Shown here: positions 7,371-18,400 of the stretch, piece by piece | Layout of the letters: each line of letters opens with the position of its first letter | How positions within the stretch are numbered: the stretch's first letter is position 1 | Source of the DNA: Marinobacterium alkalitolerans | Lineage (GTDB): Bacteria > Pseudomonadota > Gammaproteobacteria > Pseudomonadales > Balneatricaceae | Assembly (NCBI RefSeq): GCF_017776525.1 | Contig: NZ_JACVEW010000009.1 | Span: 62,001 to 126,000, forward strand | DNA length: 64,000 bases | Direction: 5' to 3' | Position numbers and translations under genes: made by a program | The notes under the pieces: model-generated | Told to the model about the DNA's origin: nothing | What the model saw: only the letters and a program-made list of their open reading frames with translations | The model's database searches: none

Positions 7371-9623
7371 TCAGTGTTCCTGCGGTTTAAACAGGCGCAG
7401 ACGGTTGGCGTTAGTCACCACCGTCAGCGACGAGAACGCCATCGCGGCGCCAGCGATCACCGGGCTCAGCAGCATGCCGAAGAACGGATACAGCAAGCCA
7501 GCAGCCACCGGTACGCCTGCAGCGTTATAAATAAAGGCGCCAAACAGGTTCTGACGGATGTTTCTGAGCGTCGCCCGACTGATGGCGATCGCATCGGCCA
7601 GGCCGTGCAGCGAACCGCGCATCAACGTCACATCCGCGCTTTCGATCGCCACGTCGGTGCCGGTACCGATGGCAAACCCGACATTAGCTAACGCAAGTGC
7701 CGGCGCATCGTTGATGCCGTCGCCGGTCATGCCCACGGTTTCACCCTGCTGCTGAAGTTCGGCGACCTTGTCCGATTTCTGCTCCGGCAGCACCTCCGCG
7801 AAAAACTCTTTGATACCAACCTGCTCGGCCACGGCCTTCGCCGTATCGCGGTTATCCCCGGTGAGCATCACGACGCGAATGCCGTCTTTCTGTAACCGCT
7901 TGATGGCCGCCACAGAGTCCTGCTTGATTGGATCGGACACTGCAATCAGCGCAACCAACCGGCCATTCACGGCCAGGTACATGGGCGTCTGTGCCTTCGC
8001 GGCCATCGCCTGTGCCTGACCGATCTGAGCGTCAATCGTCACATCGCGATCGCGCATCAGCTTCTCGTTACCGAACAGTAGTGCCTGGCCATCAACATTT
8101 CCCTCGACACCGTGCCCGGCGATCGCGTTGAAGCCTTCCGCCTTGCCGAGCTCGAGCCCCTGTTTTTTCGCCGATTCGACGATCGACACCGCCAGCGGGT
8201 GTTCCGACCCCTGCTCCAGCGAGGCGGCCAGCGCGAGAACATCAGATTCACTGCGTTCACCGACGACCAGGATATCGGTCACCTGGGGCGCGCCCTCGGT
8301 AATGGTGCCGGTCTTGTCGAGAATCATCGCCGTGATCTTCGAGGCGCTCTGCAGTGCCTCGCCATTGCGGATCAAGACACCAGCTTCTGCTGCCTTACCA
8401 ACACCAACCATCACTGACATCGGTGTCGCCAGCCCCAGCGCGCAGGGGCAGGCGATGATCAGTACGGTTGTGGCCGACACGATCGCAAAGGCGATAGCTG
8501 GTTCGGGACCAAAGTTGAGCCATGCCAGTGCACTGATCACGGCGATGATCATGATCGCCGGCACGAAGTACGCCGAGATCACATCCGCCAGACGACCGAT
8601 CGGCGGCTTGGAGTTCTGCGCCTGCTTGACCATCGAAATAATCCGCGCCAGTGCCGTGTCCTTGCCCACTCGCGTGGCACGGAACAGCACCGAGCCAGAC
8701 TTGTTGATAGTGCCACCGACCAAAGTATCCCCTTCAGCCTTTTCCACCGGCATTGGCTCACCAGTCAGCATCGATTCATCAACGGTGGAATGCCCCTCGA
8801 CGACAACCCCGTCCACAGGGATCTTCTCGCCAGGCCGCACCCGTACCCGATCGCCCTCAAGTACCTCCTCGATCGGAATATCCACTTCCTGATCATCACG
8901 TTCGACCCGGGCCGTTTTCGCCTGCAGACCGATTAACCGTTTGATCGCCTCTGAAGTGCGGCCACGGGCCCGGATCTCGAGCGCCAACCCCAGGTTGATC
9001 AGACCGATAATCATCGCCGTCGCTTCAAAGTAGACATGGCGCGCCATCAGCGGCACCGCCTCGGGCGCCAACACAACCACCATCGAGTAGAGCCATGCGG
9101 TACCGGTCCCGAGTGCGATCAGCGTATCCATGTTTGCACTGTGGTTGATGAACGACTTCCAGGCGCCGATGTAAAAATGACGACCGGCAAACAACATCAC
9201 CCCCAGCGTCAGCAGTCCGACCACAAGCCAGGCCACACGCTCGAAAGTCGTCGTTACCGTCATCTCACCGACCACCAGGCTGTATAGCATCAGTGGCACA
9301 CCAAGTCCGAGCGCGACCATCATCTCTCGCATCAGGCGCTTGTAATACGCTTCGTCCGCTTTCTCTTTTTCACTGAGCAAATCACCGTTGTCCTTACTAC
9401 TGGTGACTCTGGCGCCGTAACCAGCAGCCTCGACAGCTTCCACCAATGCCTGATCCGAGACCTCGCCGCTGACATTCACCGTGCGCTGAGCGAAGTTCAT
9501 TGACGCTCGCTCCACACCCGGAACCTGCTGCAACGCCGTTTCAATCTTGCCAACGCAACTGGCACAGCCGGCACCCTCGATCAGTAACTCACGGCTAGCA
9601 ATACGGCTCTCTTGTTTGTTCAT
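7371..9623 (-). CDS. copA: Cu(+)-exporting P1B-type ATPase, one HMA domain
   Basis: 750 residues. N-terminal HMA domain with GAGCASC (Cys20, Cys23), then eight membrane helices. The actuator TGEPMPVEK, the CPCALG translocation motif (about residue 391), DKTGTITEG phosphorylation motif (about 437), SEHPLA nucleotide-binding motif and [11 protein letters not shown] hinge mark a CopA/PacS-type Cu(I) pump. It moves Cu(I) from cytoplasm to periplasm at the cost of ATP. First gene of a five-gene operon (copA1, cupredoxin, DUF2933, HMA-like, copD). Divergent from the copR-like regulator, with a CopR-like box between them. A second, two-HMA CopA lies at 22955-25435. Confidence 0.95.
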   Translation of the reverse strand: MNKQESRIASRELLIEGAGCASCVGKIETALQQVPGVERASMNFAQRTVNVSGEVSDQALVEAVEAAGYGARVTSSKDNGDLLSEKEKADEAYYKRLMREMMVALGLGVPLMLYSLVVGEMTVTTTFERVAWLVVGLLTLGVMLFAGRHFYIGAWKSFINHSANMDTLIALGTGTAWLYSMVVVLAPEAVPLMARHVYFEATAMIIGLINLGLALEIRARGRTSEAIKRLIGLQAKTARVERDDQEVDIPIEEVLEGDRVRVRPGEKIPVDGVVVEGHSTVDESMLTGEPMPVEKAEGDTLVGGTINKSGSVLFRATRVGKDTALARIISMVKQAQNSKPPIGRLADVISAYFVPAIMIIAVISALAWLNFGPEPAIAFAIVSATTVLIIACPCALGLATPMSVMVGVGKAAEAGVLIRNGEALQSASKITAMILDKTGTITEGAPQVTDILVVGERSESDVLALAASLEQGSEHPLAVSIVESAKKQGLELGKAEGFNAIAGHGVEGNVDGQALLFGNEKLMRDRDVTIDAQIGQAQAMAAKAQTPMYLAVNGRLVALIAVSDPIKQDSVAAIKRLQKDGIRVVMLTGDNRDTAKAVAEQVGIKEFFAEVLPEQKSDKVAELQQQGETVGMTGDGINDAPALALANVGFAIGTGTDVAIESADVTLMRGSLHGLADAIAISRATLRNIRQNLFGAFIYNAAGVPVAAGLLYPFFGMLLSPVIAGAAMAFSSLTVVTNANRLRLFKPQEH

Positions 9624-9704
9624 GGCCTTTGTCTCCGCTGACGGAAAAACCCTTTTCTACCAACCAGTATGGCGCAACGACACCAACACGAACCTTACCC
9701 ACCC

Positions 9705-9720
9705 ATTACATTTTCGTAAG
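9705..9720. promoter_or_regulatory. CopR-like operator between copA1 and the copR gene
   Basis: On the minus strand the site reads CTTACGAAAATGTAAT. It differs at only 2 of 16 positions from CTTACAGAAATGTAAT before the cus operon (22022-22037). Both resemble the CTGACA-N5-GTAAT box reported for Pseudomonas CopR (recalled, not searched). It is placed to control both divergent genes. Confidence 0.65.
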
Positions 9721-9776
9721 GAAAGCCCGCCCCACCGATTTGCTGGCAAACTAGAGATCGCAGGAGGGCTGTAACA

Positions 9777-10460
9777 ATGCGGATACTAATAGTCGAAGAC
9801 GAAGAAAAAACAGGCGTCTATCTACGCAAGGGATTGACTGAATCCGGCTACATCACCGATCTGGCAATGACCGGCTACGATGGCCTCCACCTGGCCATGA
9901 CCGAAAGCTATGACCTGATTCTGCTCGATGTCATGCTGCCGGAGCTCAGTGGCTGGCAAGTATTGGAAAAACTGCGCGAGGAAAACCGCCATACTACAGT
10001 GATTTTTCTGACTGCCCGAGATCAGGTCGACGACCGGGTACGCGGCCTGGAGATGGGGGCGGATGATTATCTGGTCAAGCCTTTCGCATTTTCAGAGCTA
10101 TTGGCACGAATCCGAACCCAACTCAGACGCGGCATGCAGGGTGCGGAACCGACCTCGCTGAGCCTGGCCGACCTGGAGATCGACCTGCTGCGCCGGCGTG
10201 TCACCCGAGGCAGCCAGCGCATCAGTTTGACTGCCAAGGAATATACTTTGCTGGAGTTCCTCATGCGACGTCGGGGCGAGGTGCTCTCGCGTTCGTTGAT
10301 AGCCTCCCAAGTGTGGGACATGAACTTCGACAGTGATACCAATATCATCGAGGTAGCAATTCGCCGTTTGCGCAGTAAAGTGGACGACCCTTTCCAAATA
10401 AAACTGATCCACACCATTCGTGGAATGGGATATCTGATGGATGAAGCTGAATGCCCATAG
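9777..10460 (+). CDS. copR: Copper-responsive response regulator (OmpR family, CopR/CusR-like)
   Basis: 227 residues with an AGGAGG ribosome site. Receiver domain at 1-120 with acidic pocket E7/D8, phospho-acceptor Asp51 ([12 protein letters not shown]) and conserved Thr and Lys ([24 protein letters not shown]). Winged-helix DNA-binding domain at about 130-225 ([57 protein letters not shown]). It closely follows the heavy-metal CopR/CusR subgroup. It overlaps the sensor-kinase start by 10 bases. Its likely targets carry the box seen at 9705, 14598 and 22022. Confidence 0.92.
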   Translation: MRILIVEDEEKTGVYLRKGLTESGYITDLAMTGYDGLHLAMTESYDLILLDVMLPELSGWQVLEKLREENRHTTVIFLTARDQVDDRVRGLEMGADDYLVKPFAFSELLARIRTQLRRGMQGAEPTSLSLADLEIDLLRRRVTRGSQRISLTAKEYTLLEFLMRRRGEVLSRSLIASQVWDMNFDSDTNIIEVAIRRLRSKVDDPFQIKLIHTIRGMGYLMDEAECP

Positions 10461-11830
10461 TGTCATTGACCACCCGACTCACGCTGCTGTTTGCATTGGT
10501 CTCAGTTGCCGTTTTTGCATCACTTGGATTCTTGATCAAGCACTCGATGGAGGAGCATTTTGTAGCACAGGATTTTGCCGAGCTCGATGACAAGATACGC
10601 ACAACGGCAAACCTGCTTAACAGTCTGAAAACGGGCGAAAGCCCACCGTCGATCCATGAAGTGATGAAAAATACGGTGGTGGACCATGACAGCATTATTA
10701 TCAAGATAGATACCTCCAGCGGGGGGCAGCTCTTTGCTTCCGGTCCCATCGCCTTTCCGTTCGACAAAACTCAGTTGCTTAACAAACCGGGTCAGATACA
10801 ACGTGCTGCCTGGAACGAGGGTGATATCCGATACCGCGGCGCCGCCATGGCCCTGGAAGGGAGGGACAGCTCCCGCCATCTGATTCTGTCGGCAGCCATC
10901 GAGACAACACGTCACCGCGTGTTCATGCAGCAGTTCGCCAAAGAGCTCAGTGGTCTGATGCTGACCGCCACCCTGTTCAGTGCACTGCTGGGTTGGCTGG
11001 TTGCTCGTCAAGGGCTAGCACCATTGCGGCTTATGCGCGCGAAGGCCAAGTCGGTTACTGCCACGCGCCTGGACCAACGCCTGCCAGTGGATACCATCCC
11101 TGTGGAGCTGGCTTCCCTGGCGCAGGAGCTCAACCGGATGTTTGACCGACTTGAAGAATCCTTTACACGATTAACCCATTTTTCCTCTGATATTGCACAT
11201 GAGTTGCGCACACCTATCAGCAACTTGATGACCCAAACCCAGGTCTCACTATCGCGAGCACGCTCAGCCGAAGAATACCAGGACATACTCGCCTCCAACG
11301 TCGAGGAACTCGAGAAACTGTCCAGAATGATCTCTGACATGCTGTTTCTCGCAAAAGCCGAACATGGACTGCAACTGCCTTCGCGCCAACGCTTTCCACT
11401 TGAAGTTGAAGTCGCCAAGCTGCTCGAATTTTACGAAGCGCTCGCGGACGAAAAACAGGTTCACATGCAGCTGCAGGGGAGTGGTGAGCTGTCCGGCGAT
11501 CGTCTTATGATTGACCGGGCAATCAGCAACCTGCTCTCTAACGCGCTCCGGCATACTCCAGAGGGCGGACTGGTTGACCTTTATATTGAGAGAGGAATCG
11601 ATGCACTGACGCTAACCATCTGCAACGATGGCAATACCATCCCGGCTCAAGACTTGCCCTACCTGTTTGATCGTTTTTACCGGTGCGACCAGGCCCGTGG
11701 CCATAACGAATCCGAAGGAACCGGCCTGGGCCTGTCGATTACCCGCGCCATAGTACATGCTCATGGGGGGAAAGTTACGGTTAAATCAGCAAACAACCGT
11801 ACCTGCTTCACGCTCTCATTCCCTCACTGA
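10451..11830 (+). CDS. copS: Heavy-metal sensor histidine kinase (CopS/CusS-like)
   Basis: 459 residues. Two membrane helices (about 7-30 and 168-187) frame a periplasmic sensor domain of about 140 residues; then HAMP ([20 protein letters not shown]), an H-box with the phosphorylated His250 ([15 protein letters not shown]) and a HATPase domain with N, D and G boxes ([38 protein letters not shown]). This is the heavy-metal kinase layout of CusS/CopS, which senses periplasmic copper. It sits between two very similar response regulators, so it may phosphorylate both. Confidence 0.92.
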   Translation: MPIVSLTTRLTLLFALVSVAVFASLGFLIKHSMEEHFVAQDFAELDDKIRTTANLLNSLKTGESPPSIHEVMKNTVVDHDSIIIKIDTSSGGQLFASGPIAFPFDKTQLLNKPGQIQRAAWNEGDIRYRGAAMALEGRDSSRHLILSAAIETTRHRVFMQQFAKELSGLMLTATLFSALLGWLVARQGLAPLRLMRAKAKSVTATRLDQRLPVDTIPVELASLAQELNRMFDRLEESFTRLTHFSSDIAHELRTPISNLMTQTQVSLSRARSAEEYQDILASNVEELEKLSRMISDMLFLAKAEHGLQLPSRQRFPLEVEVAKLLEFYEALADEKQVHMQLQGSGELSGDRLMIDRAISNLLSNALRHTPEGGLVDLYIERGIDALTLTICNDGNTIPAQDLPYLFDRFYRCDQARGHNESEGTGLGLSITRAIVHAHGGKVTVKSANNRTCFTLSFPH

Positions 11831-11903
11831 CATGCACGGTAACTTGCTCCGTATTTACCAACGTGTTAACACAACGGCGAGAACCAACGACAGAGGCCGG
11901 GCC

Positions 11904-12581
11904 GTGAAATTACTGATCGTCGAGGATGAAGTAAAAACCGGGGATTATCTCAAGCAAGGACTGGGCGAAGCCGGTTTCAACACCGACTTGGCACGCACCG
12001 GACTGGACGGCTTGAATCTGGCCATAAACCAGCCATATGACCTGATCATACTGGACGTCATGCTGCCCGAACTCGACGGTTGGCAGCTTCTACAGACGCT
12101 CCGTAAACAGGGTTATGAAGTACCGGTGCTGTTTTTGACCGCCCGCGATGAGGTTGACGACCGGGTACGGGGCCTGGAGTTGGGTGCCGACGATTACCTT
12201 ATCAAGCCTTTCGCCTTCTCCGAATTGCTGGCCCGCATTCGCAGCCTGCTCAGACGTGGTCGAAGCAGTCAGGAGCCAACCCTGTTACAGGTTTCCGATC
12301 TGGAGCTGGACCTGGTAAAACGACGGGCTGTACGAATGGGTGAAAGGATCAACTTGACCGCCAAGGAGTTCTCCCTGCTGGAACTGATGATACGCCGTGA
12401 AGGAGAGGTGCTGCCACGCTCCTTGATCGCCTCTCAGGTCTGGGATATGAATTTCGACAGTGACACGAATGTCATCGAAGTTGCCATGCGACGTCTCCGG
12501 GCCAAAATCGACGATCCCTATCCTCGCAAACTGATCCATACCGTTCGCGGCATGGGCTATGTGCTAGAGGAGCGTGACTGA
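11904..12581 (+). CDS. Second copper-type response regulator, paralogue of the one at 9777
   Basis: 225 residues from GTG (AGAGG eight bases upstream). The start was set by alignment with the first regulator, since the frame is open further up into the kinase gene. Receiver with phospho-acceptor [12 protein letters not shown] in [18 protein letters not shown], then a winged helix ([42 protein letters not shown]). It is similar to the first regulator along its whole length, including the recognition-helix region, so the two probably bind the same or very similar sites. The order regulator-kinase-regulator suggests tandem duplication. Confidence 0.9.
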   Translation: MKLLIVEDEVKTGDYLKQGLGEAGFNTDLARTGLDGLNLAINQPYDLIILDVMLPELDGWQLLQTLRKQGYEVPVLFLTARDEVDDRVRGLELGADDYLIKPFAFSELLARIRSLLRRGRSSQEPTLLQVSDLELDLVKRRAVRMGERINLTAKEFSLLELMIRREGEVLPRSLIASQVWDMNFDSDTNVIEVAMRRLRAKIDDPYPRKLIHTVRGMGYVLEERD

Positions 12582-12649
12582 ACCGGAACCAACCCACGCC
12601 ACCTACGCGGATTTAAAAAACCAACCCGGAAATCAGGCCGCGACATTAT

Positions 12650-14038
12650 TCATGTCGCCACCCGGATCCAGGTCACCATTCCAGCCGCCTGATGTTCAAT
12701 CATATGGCAGTGCAGCAACCAGCTCCCCGGATTGTCGGCCCGGAATCGGATCGTGGAGCGCTCGCCACCGGCCATCGCCAGGGTATCGTGCCAGATCCCC
12801 TTCGGATAGCGCGCCAAATCGGCTTTAAAGTGGTGGCCATGCAGGTGCATACCATGGGGCCAGCGGGTGTTGTTGAGGATTTCAATCTCAACCAGATCGC
12901 CGCGCTTAACATCCAGCATCGGCTGCTCCGGCATGTTGGCTACACCGTTGAAGGCCCAGATCTGATGCTTTTGGATCAACTCCTTAACCCCCAGGGTTTC
13001 ACCCTGATAAACGGCCTGCCGCAAGTTGCCCATAGCCCCGCCGGTCATATCCAGTTGCAGCCGGTGATCCGGCTCACCACTGCCCGGCTCCGGCAGTGGG
13101 TTGGCCGCCAGTGCCTTGGGGGGCGAAAACCAGCGCTTCTCCGCCTTACCGGTCACCTGCAGCGATGCCAGCTCCACCGGCTCGTCCAGCCCCACATCCC
13201 GAATTGTATAGCGGTCTGCGTTCTGTGCCGGAATGTCGACTACCAGGTCGTAGCGTTCAGCCGGGGCCAGCACCAGCGGTTCTGACAAGGGCTGAGGCTC
13301 AGCCAGGGGCTGCCCATCCTTGGCAATAATCCAGGTCGGTATCGAGGGTAACTTCACCAGCATAATTCGTGCGTTAGCCGTATTAAGAAGGCGCAATCGC
13401 ATTCGTTCACCGGCACGGACCTCAAACGCCGGCTTAAGCTGCCGGTTGGTGGTCAACAGATTGCCGGTTCGACCGCCGTGGGCCCATTCATGCATATCGC
13501 CGAAGGATTCGGTATGAAGCTGCCCGTTGTTACCGAGCCGCCAGTCATCAAGCGCCAACACCATATCCTGGTCCACCGGGTAGGCTGTCCGCTCCTCGAC
13601 GATCAGCGGCAGGTAGAGCCCTCGGGCGAGCTGCTCATAGGTGCGATGATGTGAGTGCGCCCAGAAGGTTCCCGCATCCTGAGGGGTAAATCGATAGAGG
13701 AAACGCTCACCGGGCTCGATTGGTACCTGCGTAAGCCCGGTGACACCATCCATCGCATTCTCTACCCGCAAGCCATGCCAGTGCACGCTGGATGGCTGCG
13801 GTAAACGATTTTCCACCTCGATCTCCACCGGCTCACCTTGACGCAGGCGCAGCACATCCCGATCAAACCCCCAGAGTTTCACCGGCTCTCCCGAAGGGCC
13901 AAACCATTGCCGCTGCTCCTTCCCGAGCACCAGCTTAATTGTTTTTGTTTCATCAGCTAAGGCATGTCGCAAAAGTGGCGGGCCAGCCAGCAGACTCGCG
14001 GCTGACAGTGTCAGAAAGTTACGGCGGCTCAACTTCAT
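12650..14038 (-). CDS. Tat-exported multicopper oxidase
   Basis: 462 residues. Twin-arginine signal at the N-terminus (MKLSRRNFLTLSAA). Three cupredoxin domains carry the four copper-binding motifs of multicopper oxidases: HWHGLR, AHSHHRT, HGMHLHGHHF and HCHMIEHQAAGM (Type 1 and trinuclear centre). Such enzymes (CueO/CumA/PcoA group) oxidise periplasmic Cu(I) to less toxic Cu(II), or Mn(II). At 462 residues it is shorter than PcoA/CopA (about 600) and lacks a long Met-rich insert. Convergent with the second response regulator, with 68 bases between stops. Confidence 0.92.
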   Translation of the reverse strand: MKLSRRNFLTLSAASLLAGPPLLRHALADETKTIKLVLGKEQRQWFGPSGEPVKLWGFDRDVLRLRQGEPVEIEVENRLPQPSSVHWHGLRVENAMDGVTGLTQVPIEPGERFLYRFTPQDAGTFWAHSHHRTYEQLARGLYLPLIVEERTAYPVDQDMVLALDDWRLGNNGQLHTESFGDMHEWAHGGRTGNLLTTNRQLKPAFEVRAGERMRLRLLNTANARIMLVKLPSIPTWIIAKDGQPLAEPQPLSEPLVLAPAERYDLVVDIPAQNADRYTIRDVGLDEPVELASLQVTGKAEKRWFSPPKALAANPLPEPGSGEPDHRLQLDMTGGAMGNLRQAVYQGETLGVKELIQKHQIWAFNGVANMPEQPMLDVKRGDLVEIEILNNTRWPHGMHLHGHHFKADLARYPKGIWHDTLAMAGGERSTIRFRADNPGSWLLHCHMIEHQAAGMVTWIRVAT

Positions 14039-14199
14039 TCCAGAGTATCCTTGGTTCCAACCGTTAGAAAGATGTTTATTTCAATATTAACGTATCGCAG
14101 CCCCTTCACACTTCGGGAGGCGTATTACTGGCAGGCAACATCCCTTTCACGCCTGCCGATCCGTTCAGGGTATGAAAAAAGGTGGCCTGGAACGAGAAA

Positions 14200-14223
14200 A
14201 GCCCTTCGCATAAGCGGAGGGCT
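14200..14223 (-). terminator. Intrinsic terminator after copK
   Basis: A 10-base stem (AGCCCTTCGC against GCGGAGGGCT, one G-T pair, loop ATAA) is followed on the minus strand by TTTTCTCG. It starts about 23 bases past the copK stop. Confidence 0.75.
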
Positions 14224-14245
14224 GTTGTCCGGGATTGAAAGGGGC

Positions 14246-14524
14246 TCAGTAGTGCGGACCGTTTTTGAGGAACAGAATCTGCCCTACACGCGCCACCTCA
14301 TTACCTTGCATTTCGATACGATCACCATCCGCTGTTTTCATTGATGCCCCCGACTCCATGGACGCAGCGCGACCATAACGGTCCACCATTCCCATCTTGC
14401 CATCAGCAAAGACATAGAGAGTTGCTCCGCTCTCCAACGCAACGGTCTCCACTGACTGCTGGTTGGCAAATGCGGAAACACTGATCAGAGTAAGGCCTGC
14501 CACCAGAACTGTTTTCTTGAACAT
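14246..14524 (-). CDS. copK: CopK-like periplasmic copper-binding protein
   Basis: 92 residues with a 20-residue signal peptide (ends SVSAFA). The mature part matches the CopK layout: a small beta protein with TLYVFADGKMGMVDRYGRA followed by evenly spaced Met residues (M44, M46, M56, M62, M72 of the precursor). In Cupriavidus CopK a similar set of Met residues binds Cu(I), and Cu(I) promotes Cu(II) binding. It stands as a single gene with its own terminator and a CopR-like box 74 bases upstream, so it is probably strongly copper-induced. Confidence 0.82.
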   Translation of the reverse strand: MFKKTVLVAGLTLISVSAFANQQSVETVALESGATLYVFADGKMGMVDRYGRAASMESGASMKTADGDRIEMQGNEVARVGQILFLKNGPHY

Positions 14525-14597
14525 TTCAAAATCTCCTTCTCAAACTGTTTGAGATTTCATGCTAACAAGTGGGCCCTTACCTATAACTGACACAAGC

Positions 14598-14613
14598 ATT
14601 ACAGGTCTGACAG
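14598..14613 (-). promoter_or_regulatory. CopR-like operator upstream of copK
   Basis: Minus-strand sequence CTGTCAGACCTGTAAT fits the CTGACA-N5-GTAAT pattern with one mismatch and shares the GTAAT half with the boxes at 9705 and 22022. It lies 74 bases before the copK ATG. Confidence 0.5.
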
Positions 14614-14708
14614 GTTTAAACATCACCAGCCTTCTGCATGTTCGCAAGTGGCTAGTCTTTCAGCTGCGCACGATCCATTTCATGTATCTTGCAACCAGAG
14701 CAATCTGG

Positions 14709-14957
14709 CTACCGCTTGTTCAAAAGCTCATCCTTCATTTCACGGTAGGTATCCCGATCTATCTCACCACGTGCATAACGCTCATTGAGCACCTCCAGCG
14801 CATCGCGTGCAGGATCTGCACCCCTGCTGTCACTCCCCGAGAGCCATTTAACAAGTGCTGCAATGGCCAGAATCACCAGCAGCCAGAAAAACAGCATATG
14901 GATGCCACCAAACAGCACCCAACCCCAGCCATGTCCAGCCCAGTCACCCCACATCAT
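14709..14957 (-). CDS. SHOCT-domain small membrane protein
   Basis: 82 residues. One membrane helix (about 12-40, WGWVLFGGIHMLFFWLLVIL) is followed by a C-terminal SHOCT motif (DALEVLNERYARGEIDRDTY...MKDELL), a short helical hairpin found at the ends of many membrane proteins. Such small proteins recur in copper and silver clusters but have no proven role. Two CTGTCATT repeats, 14 bases apart (14967-14974 and 14981-14988), sit just upstream and may belong to its promoter. Separated from copC by a terminator. Confidence 0.83.
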   Translation of the reverse strand: MMWGDWAGHGWGWVLFGGIHMLFFWLLVILAIAALVKWLSGSDSRGADPARDALEVLNERYARGEIDRDTYREMKDELLNKR

Positions 14958-14997
14958 CGTTACCTCCTGTCATTGAGATACTGTCATTAGCCTAGAC

Positions 14998-15030
14998 AAA
15001 AACGGCCAACGTTAAACGTCGGCCGTTTTC
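14998..15030. terminator. Bidirectional terminator after copC
   Basis: AAAACGGCC (14999-15007) pairs with GGCCGTTTT (15021-15029), and the inner ACG/CGT bases extend the stem. The A-run and T-run make it work on either strand. It ends the cus-copC transcript and insulates the SHOCT gene. Confidence 0.8.
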
Positions 15031-15049
15031 TATCAAGTACGCTGTCGGA

Positions 15050-15397
15050 TCAATGCTGCATGAACTGAAATGACCCTGTCATCTTATGTCCGTCGTCTCC
15101 CATTGCGGTCCACTGGACACGGTAGTTGTCCGGTGTCAATGTCGGCAAAGGCACGCTGAAGGACCTTGTGGGTTCCACGATTGGCTTAAAGCCAATACTC
15201 ACCGGCTTGTCGCTTGAGTCGATCAAACGCAGCTTGACCAGGCGTACATCCATACCGAAGTTAAGCTCCAGCTTTTTTACGGGCTCCATCACCATTGCCC
15301 CATCCATCGGCTGGGAGCTCATCATATCGGTGTGTGCCAGCGCCGGAACAGACACCGCAATCAGACCAGCGGCTATCAGAGTTTTCAATTTATTCAT
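15050..15397 (-). CDS. copC: CopC-family periplasmic copper-binding protein
   Basis: 115 residues. Signal peptide ends PALA, so the mature protein starts HTDMM; an N-terminal His is the Cu(II) ligand of CopC. The rest is the CopC/YobA beta-sandwich: LELNFGMDVRLVKLRLID, PTLTPDNYRVQWTAMGDDGHKMTGSFQF, with the C-terminal Asp-x-x-His copper ligands (DGHK). Met residues near the N-terminus (MMSSQPMDGAMVM) could bind Cu(I). It lies 32 bases after cusA and is the last gene of the cus operon. Its usual partner CopD is encoded at 5383-6252. Confidence 0.9.
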   Translation of the reverse strand: MNKLKTLIAAGLIAVSVPALAHTDMMSSQPMDGAMVMEPVKKLELNFGMDVRLVKLRLIDSSDKPVSIGFKPIVEPTRSFSVPLPTLTPDNYRVQWTAMGDDGHKMTGSFQFMQH

Positions 15398-15429
15398 GGT
15401 TTGCTTCCTCAGTTTCGTTTTTTAGTTAT

Positions 15430-18400
15430 TCAATCTTCAGCGCTCTGGGGCTGATGAGTCGAATAATCGGTGTCCAGGCTATCCAGGGTCAGGTGCTTGA
15501 GCGACTGTCTCCGCCACAGGAAATAGACGGCCGGCAGTACCAGCAACGTCAGGATCACGGCGCTGACCATACCGCCTACCATTGGTGCAGCAATACGGCT
15601 CATCACCTCCGAGCCGGTCCCAGTGCCATAGAGGATAGGCAGCAGCCCGATAATGATTGCAGCTGCTGTCATCATCACCGGGCGTACACGCAGCCCCGCC
15701 CCATGCAGCACAGCATGGCGCAGAGTTTCCTCCCGCGGCAGCACCTTGTGTGACGCGCAACGACCGAGCATCTCACGCCAGGCCTGGTTCAGGTAAACCA
15801 GCATGATGACGCCGATTTCCACTGCCACACCGGCCAAGGCAATAAAACCTACACCCACGGCGATGGAGAAGTTGAAGCCCTGCAGGTACATCAACCAGAC
15901 GCTGCCCACCATTGCCAGCGGCAACGTGCCCATGATGATCGCTACCTCGGTCAGGTTACGGAAATTGATATAGAGCAGTACGACAATGATCGCCAGCGTC
16001 AACGGGATCACGTAGGTCAGCTTCTCCTTGGCCCGCTGCATATACTCATATTGGCCGGACCAGGCGATCGAATAGCCAGCAGGCAGATCAAGCTGATCAG
16101 CTACGATCTGCTGGGCATTTTCCACATAGGAACCCAAGTCAACACCATCAATATCAACGAAGGTCCAGCCATTGAGGCGGGCATTCTCACTTTTGATCCC
16201 TGGCGGTCCTTCCTCAACGTAGACCTCTGCTACATCACCCAGTGCGATACGCTGCCCCGCCGGTGTCACGATCGGCAAAAGGGCCAGTTGCTCTGGCGAA
16301 TCACGGTACTCCTGTGGATAGCGCACGTTGATCGGATAACGCTCAAGGCCCTCAATGGTCTGTGATACGTTCATGCCGCCAATGGCACTGGCCACGATCT
16401 GCTGAATATCAGCAATATTCAGCCCGTAACGGGCAGCACTTGCACGCTGAATATCCACCTTGATATACCGCCCGCCAGCGACCCGCTCAGAGTAGACCGA
16501 CGCCGTGCCGGGTACATCTTGGAGGATGGTTTCAAGCTGCTGGCCAATTTTCTGAATTTCAGACAGCTCAGGACCTGCGATTTTGATACCTACCGGGGTC
16601 TTGATACCGGTGGCAAGCATGTCGATCCGCGTCTTGATCGGCATGACCCAGGCATTGGTCACGCCCGGCAGCTTCACCAGAGCATCAAGTTCCTGCTTAA
16701 GGCTTTCGGTGGTCACCCCCTCGCGCCACTCTTCACGCGGCTTGAGCTGGATAAAGGTTTCGATCATCGTCAGCGGTGCCGGGTCGGTAGCGGTGTCAGC
16801 ACGCCCCACCTTGCCGAACACGGTTTCCACCTCCGGCAGCGAACGTATCAGCTTGTCAGTCTGCTGCAGCACTTGCCGCGCCTGCCCCACCGATATTCCA
16901 GGGTAGGTAGTCGGCATGTACATCAGGTCGCCTTCATCCAGCGTTGGGATAAACTCGCTGCCAATTTTGTCCAGTGGCCACAGCCCAACGGCCATTACCA
17001 CTAGCGCACCAAGCAGAACCGTCTTCGGAAAGCGCAACACCCCTTTCAGGGTCGGCATGTAGACTGCTGTCAGCAGGCGGTTGATCGGGTTTTTATGTTC
17101 CGGCAGCACCTTGCCCCGGATGAAATACCCCATCAGTACCGGTACCAGCGTGATCGCCAGCGCCGCAGCGGCCGCCATGGCGTAGGTTTTGGTAAACGCC
17201 AGCGGCGCGAACATCCGCCCCTCCTGGGACTCCAGCGTAAACACCGGCACAAAGCTGACAGTGATGATCAGCAGACTGAAGAACAGTGCCGGCCCCACCT
17301 CACTGGCCGAATCCGCCACCACCTTCCAGCGGTTCTGCGGCGTCAACGGCGTGCGCTCCATATGCTTGTGCATGTTCTCGATCATGACGATGGCACCATC
17401 GATCATCGCCCCGATGGCAATTGCAATGCCGCCCAATGACATGATGTTGGCATTGATCCCCTGCAGGTGCATGATGCCAAACGCTGTCAGAATCCCCACC
17501 GGCAGACTGATGATCGCCACCAGCGATGAGCGGATATGAAACAGGAACAGCATGCACACCAGGGCGACGACAATGAACTCCTCCAGAAGCTTGTGCCAAA
17601 GGTTTTCCACCGCGCGACCGATCAGGCCGGAGCGGTCATAGACAGTGACCACTTCGACGCCTTCAGGTAAGCCCGCCTTGAGCGTTTCCAACTTGGCCTT
17701 GACGCCGTCGATGGTCTTCTGCGCGTTTTCACCGAACCGCATCACCACGACACCGCCGACCACTTCGCCCTCGCCGTTGAGCTCGGCGATGCCGCGTCTC
17801 ATCTGCGGCCCGGTACCGATCTCGGCCACATCCTTGAGCAGCAGCGGTGTGCCGTTCTTGTTCACCCCCAGGGGGATGTTTTCCAGATCCGCCACGCCCT
17901 TGATATAACCGGTGGCACGCACCATGTACTCAGCCTCGGCCATCTCCACCACCGAAGCACCCACTTCCTGGTTGCCACGGCGAATCGCGTTCTGTACATG
18001 CGACAGCGGCATATCCAGCGCACGCAGCTTGTCCGGGTTGACCCGCACCTGGTACTGCTTGACCATGCCGCCAATAGCCGCTACCTCCGACACACCGGGC
18101 ACAGTTTGCAACTCATACTTCAGGAACCAGTCCTGCAGCGAGCGCAGCTCACTGATATCGTGCTGGCCGGTTTTGTCCTGCAACGCATAGAGGTAGACCC
18201 AGCCCACACCGGTGGCATCCGGCCCCAGTTGCGGACGTGCGTTTTCCGGCAGCGACGGGGCCACCTGCGACAGGTACTCCAGCACCCGGCTGCGGGCCCA
18301 GTAGATATCGGTGCTTTCATCAAAGATCACATAGACGTAGGAGTCACCGAAAAAAGAGTAGCCACGCACGGTAACCGCCCCCGGTACCGACAGCATCGCC

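Noticed and set aside
12640..12660. Hairpin GCGACAT/ATGTCGC over the multicopper oxidase stop as a terminator.
   Set aside because: There is no U-run on either strand and it overlaps the coding end, so it may be coincidental.
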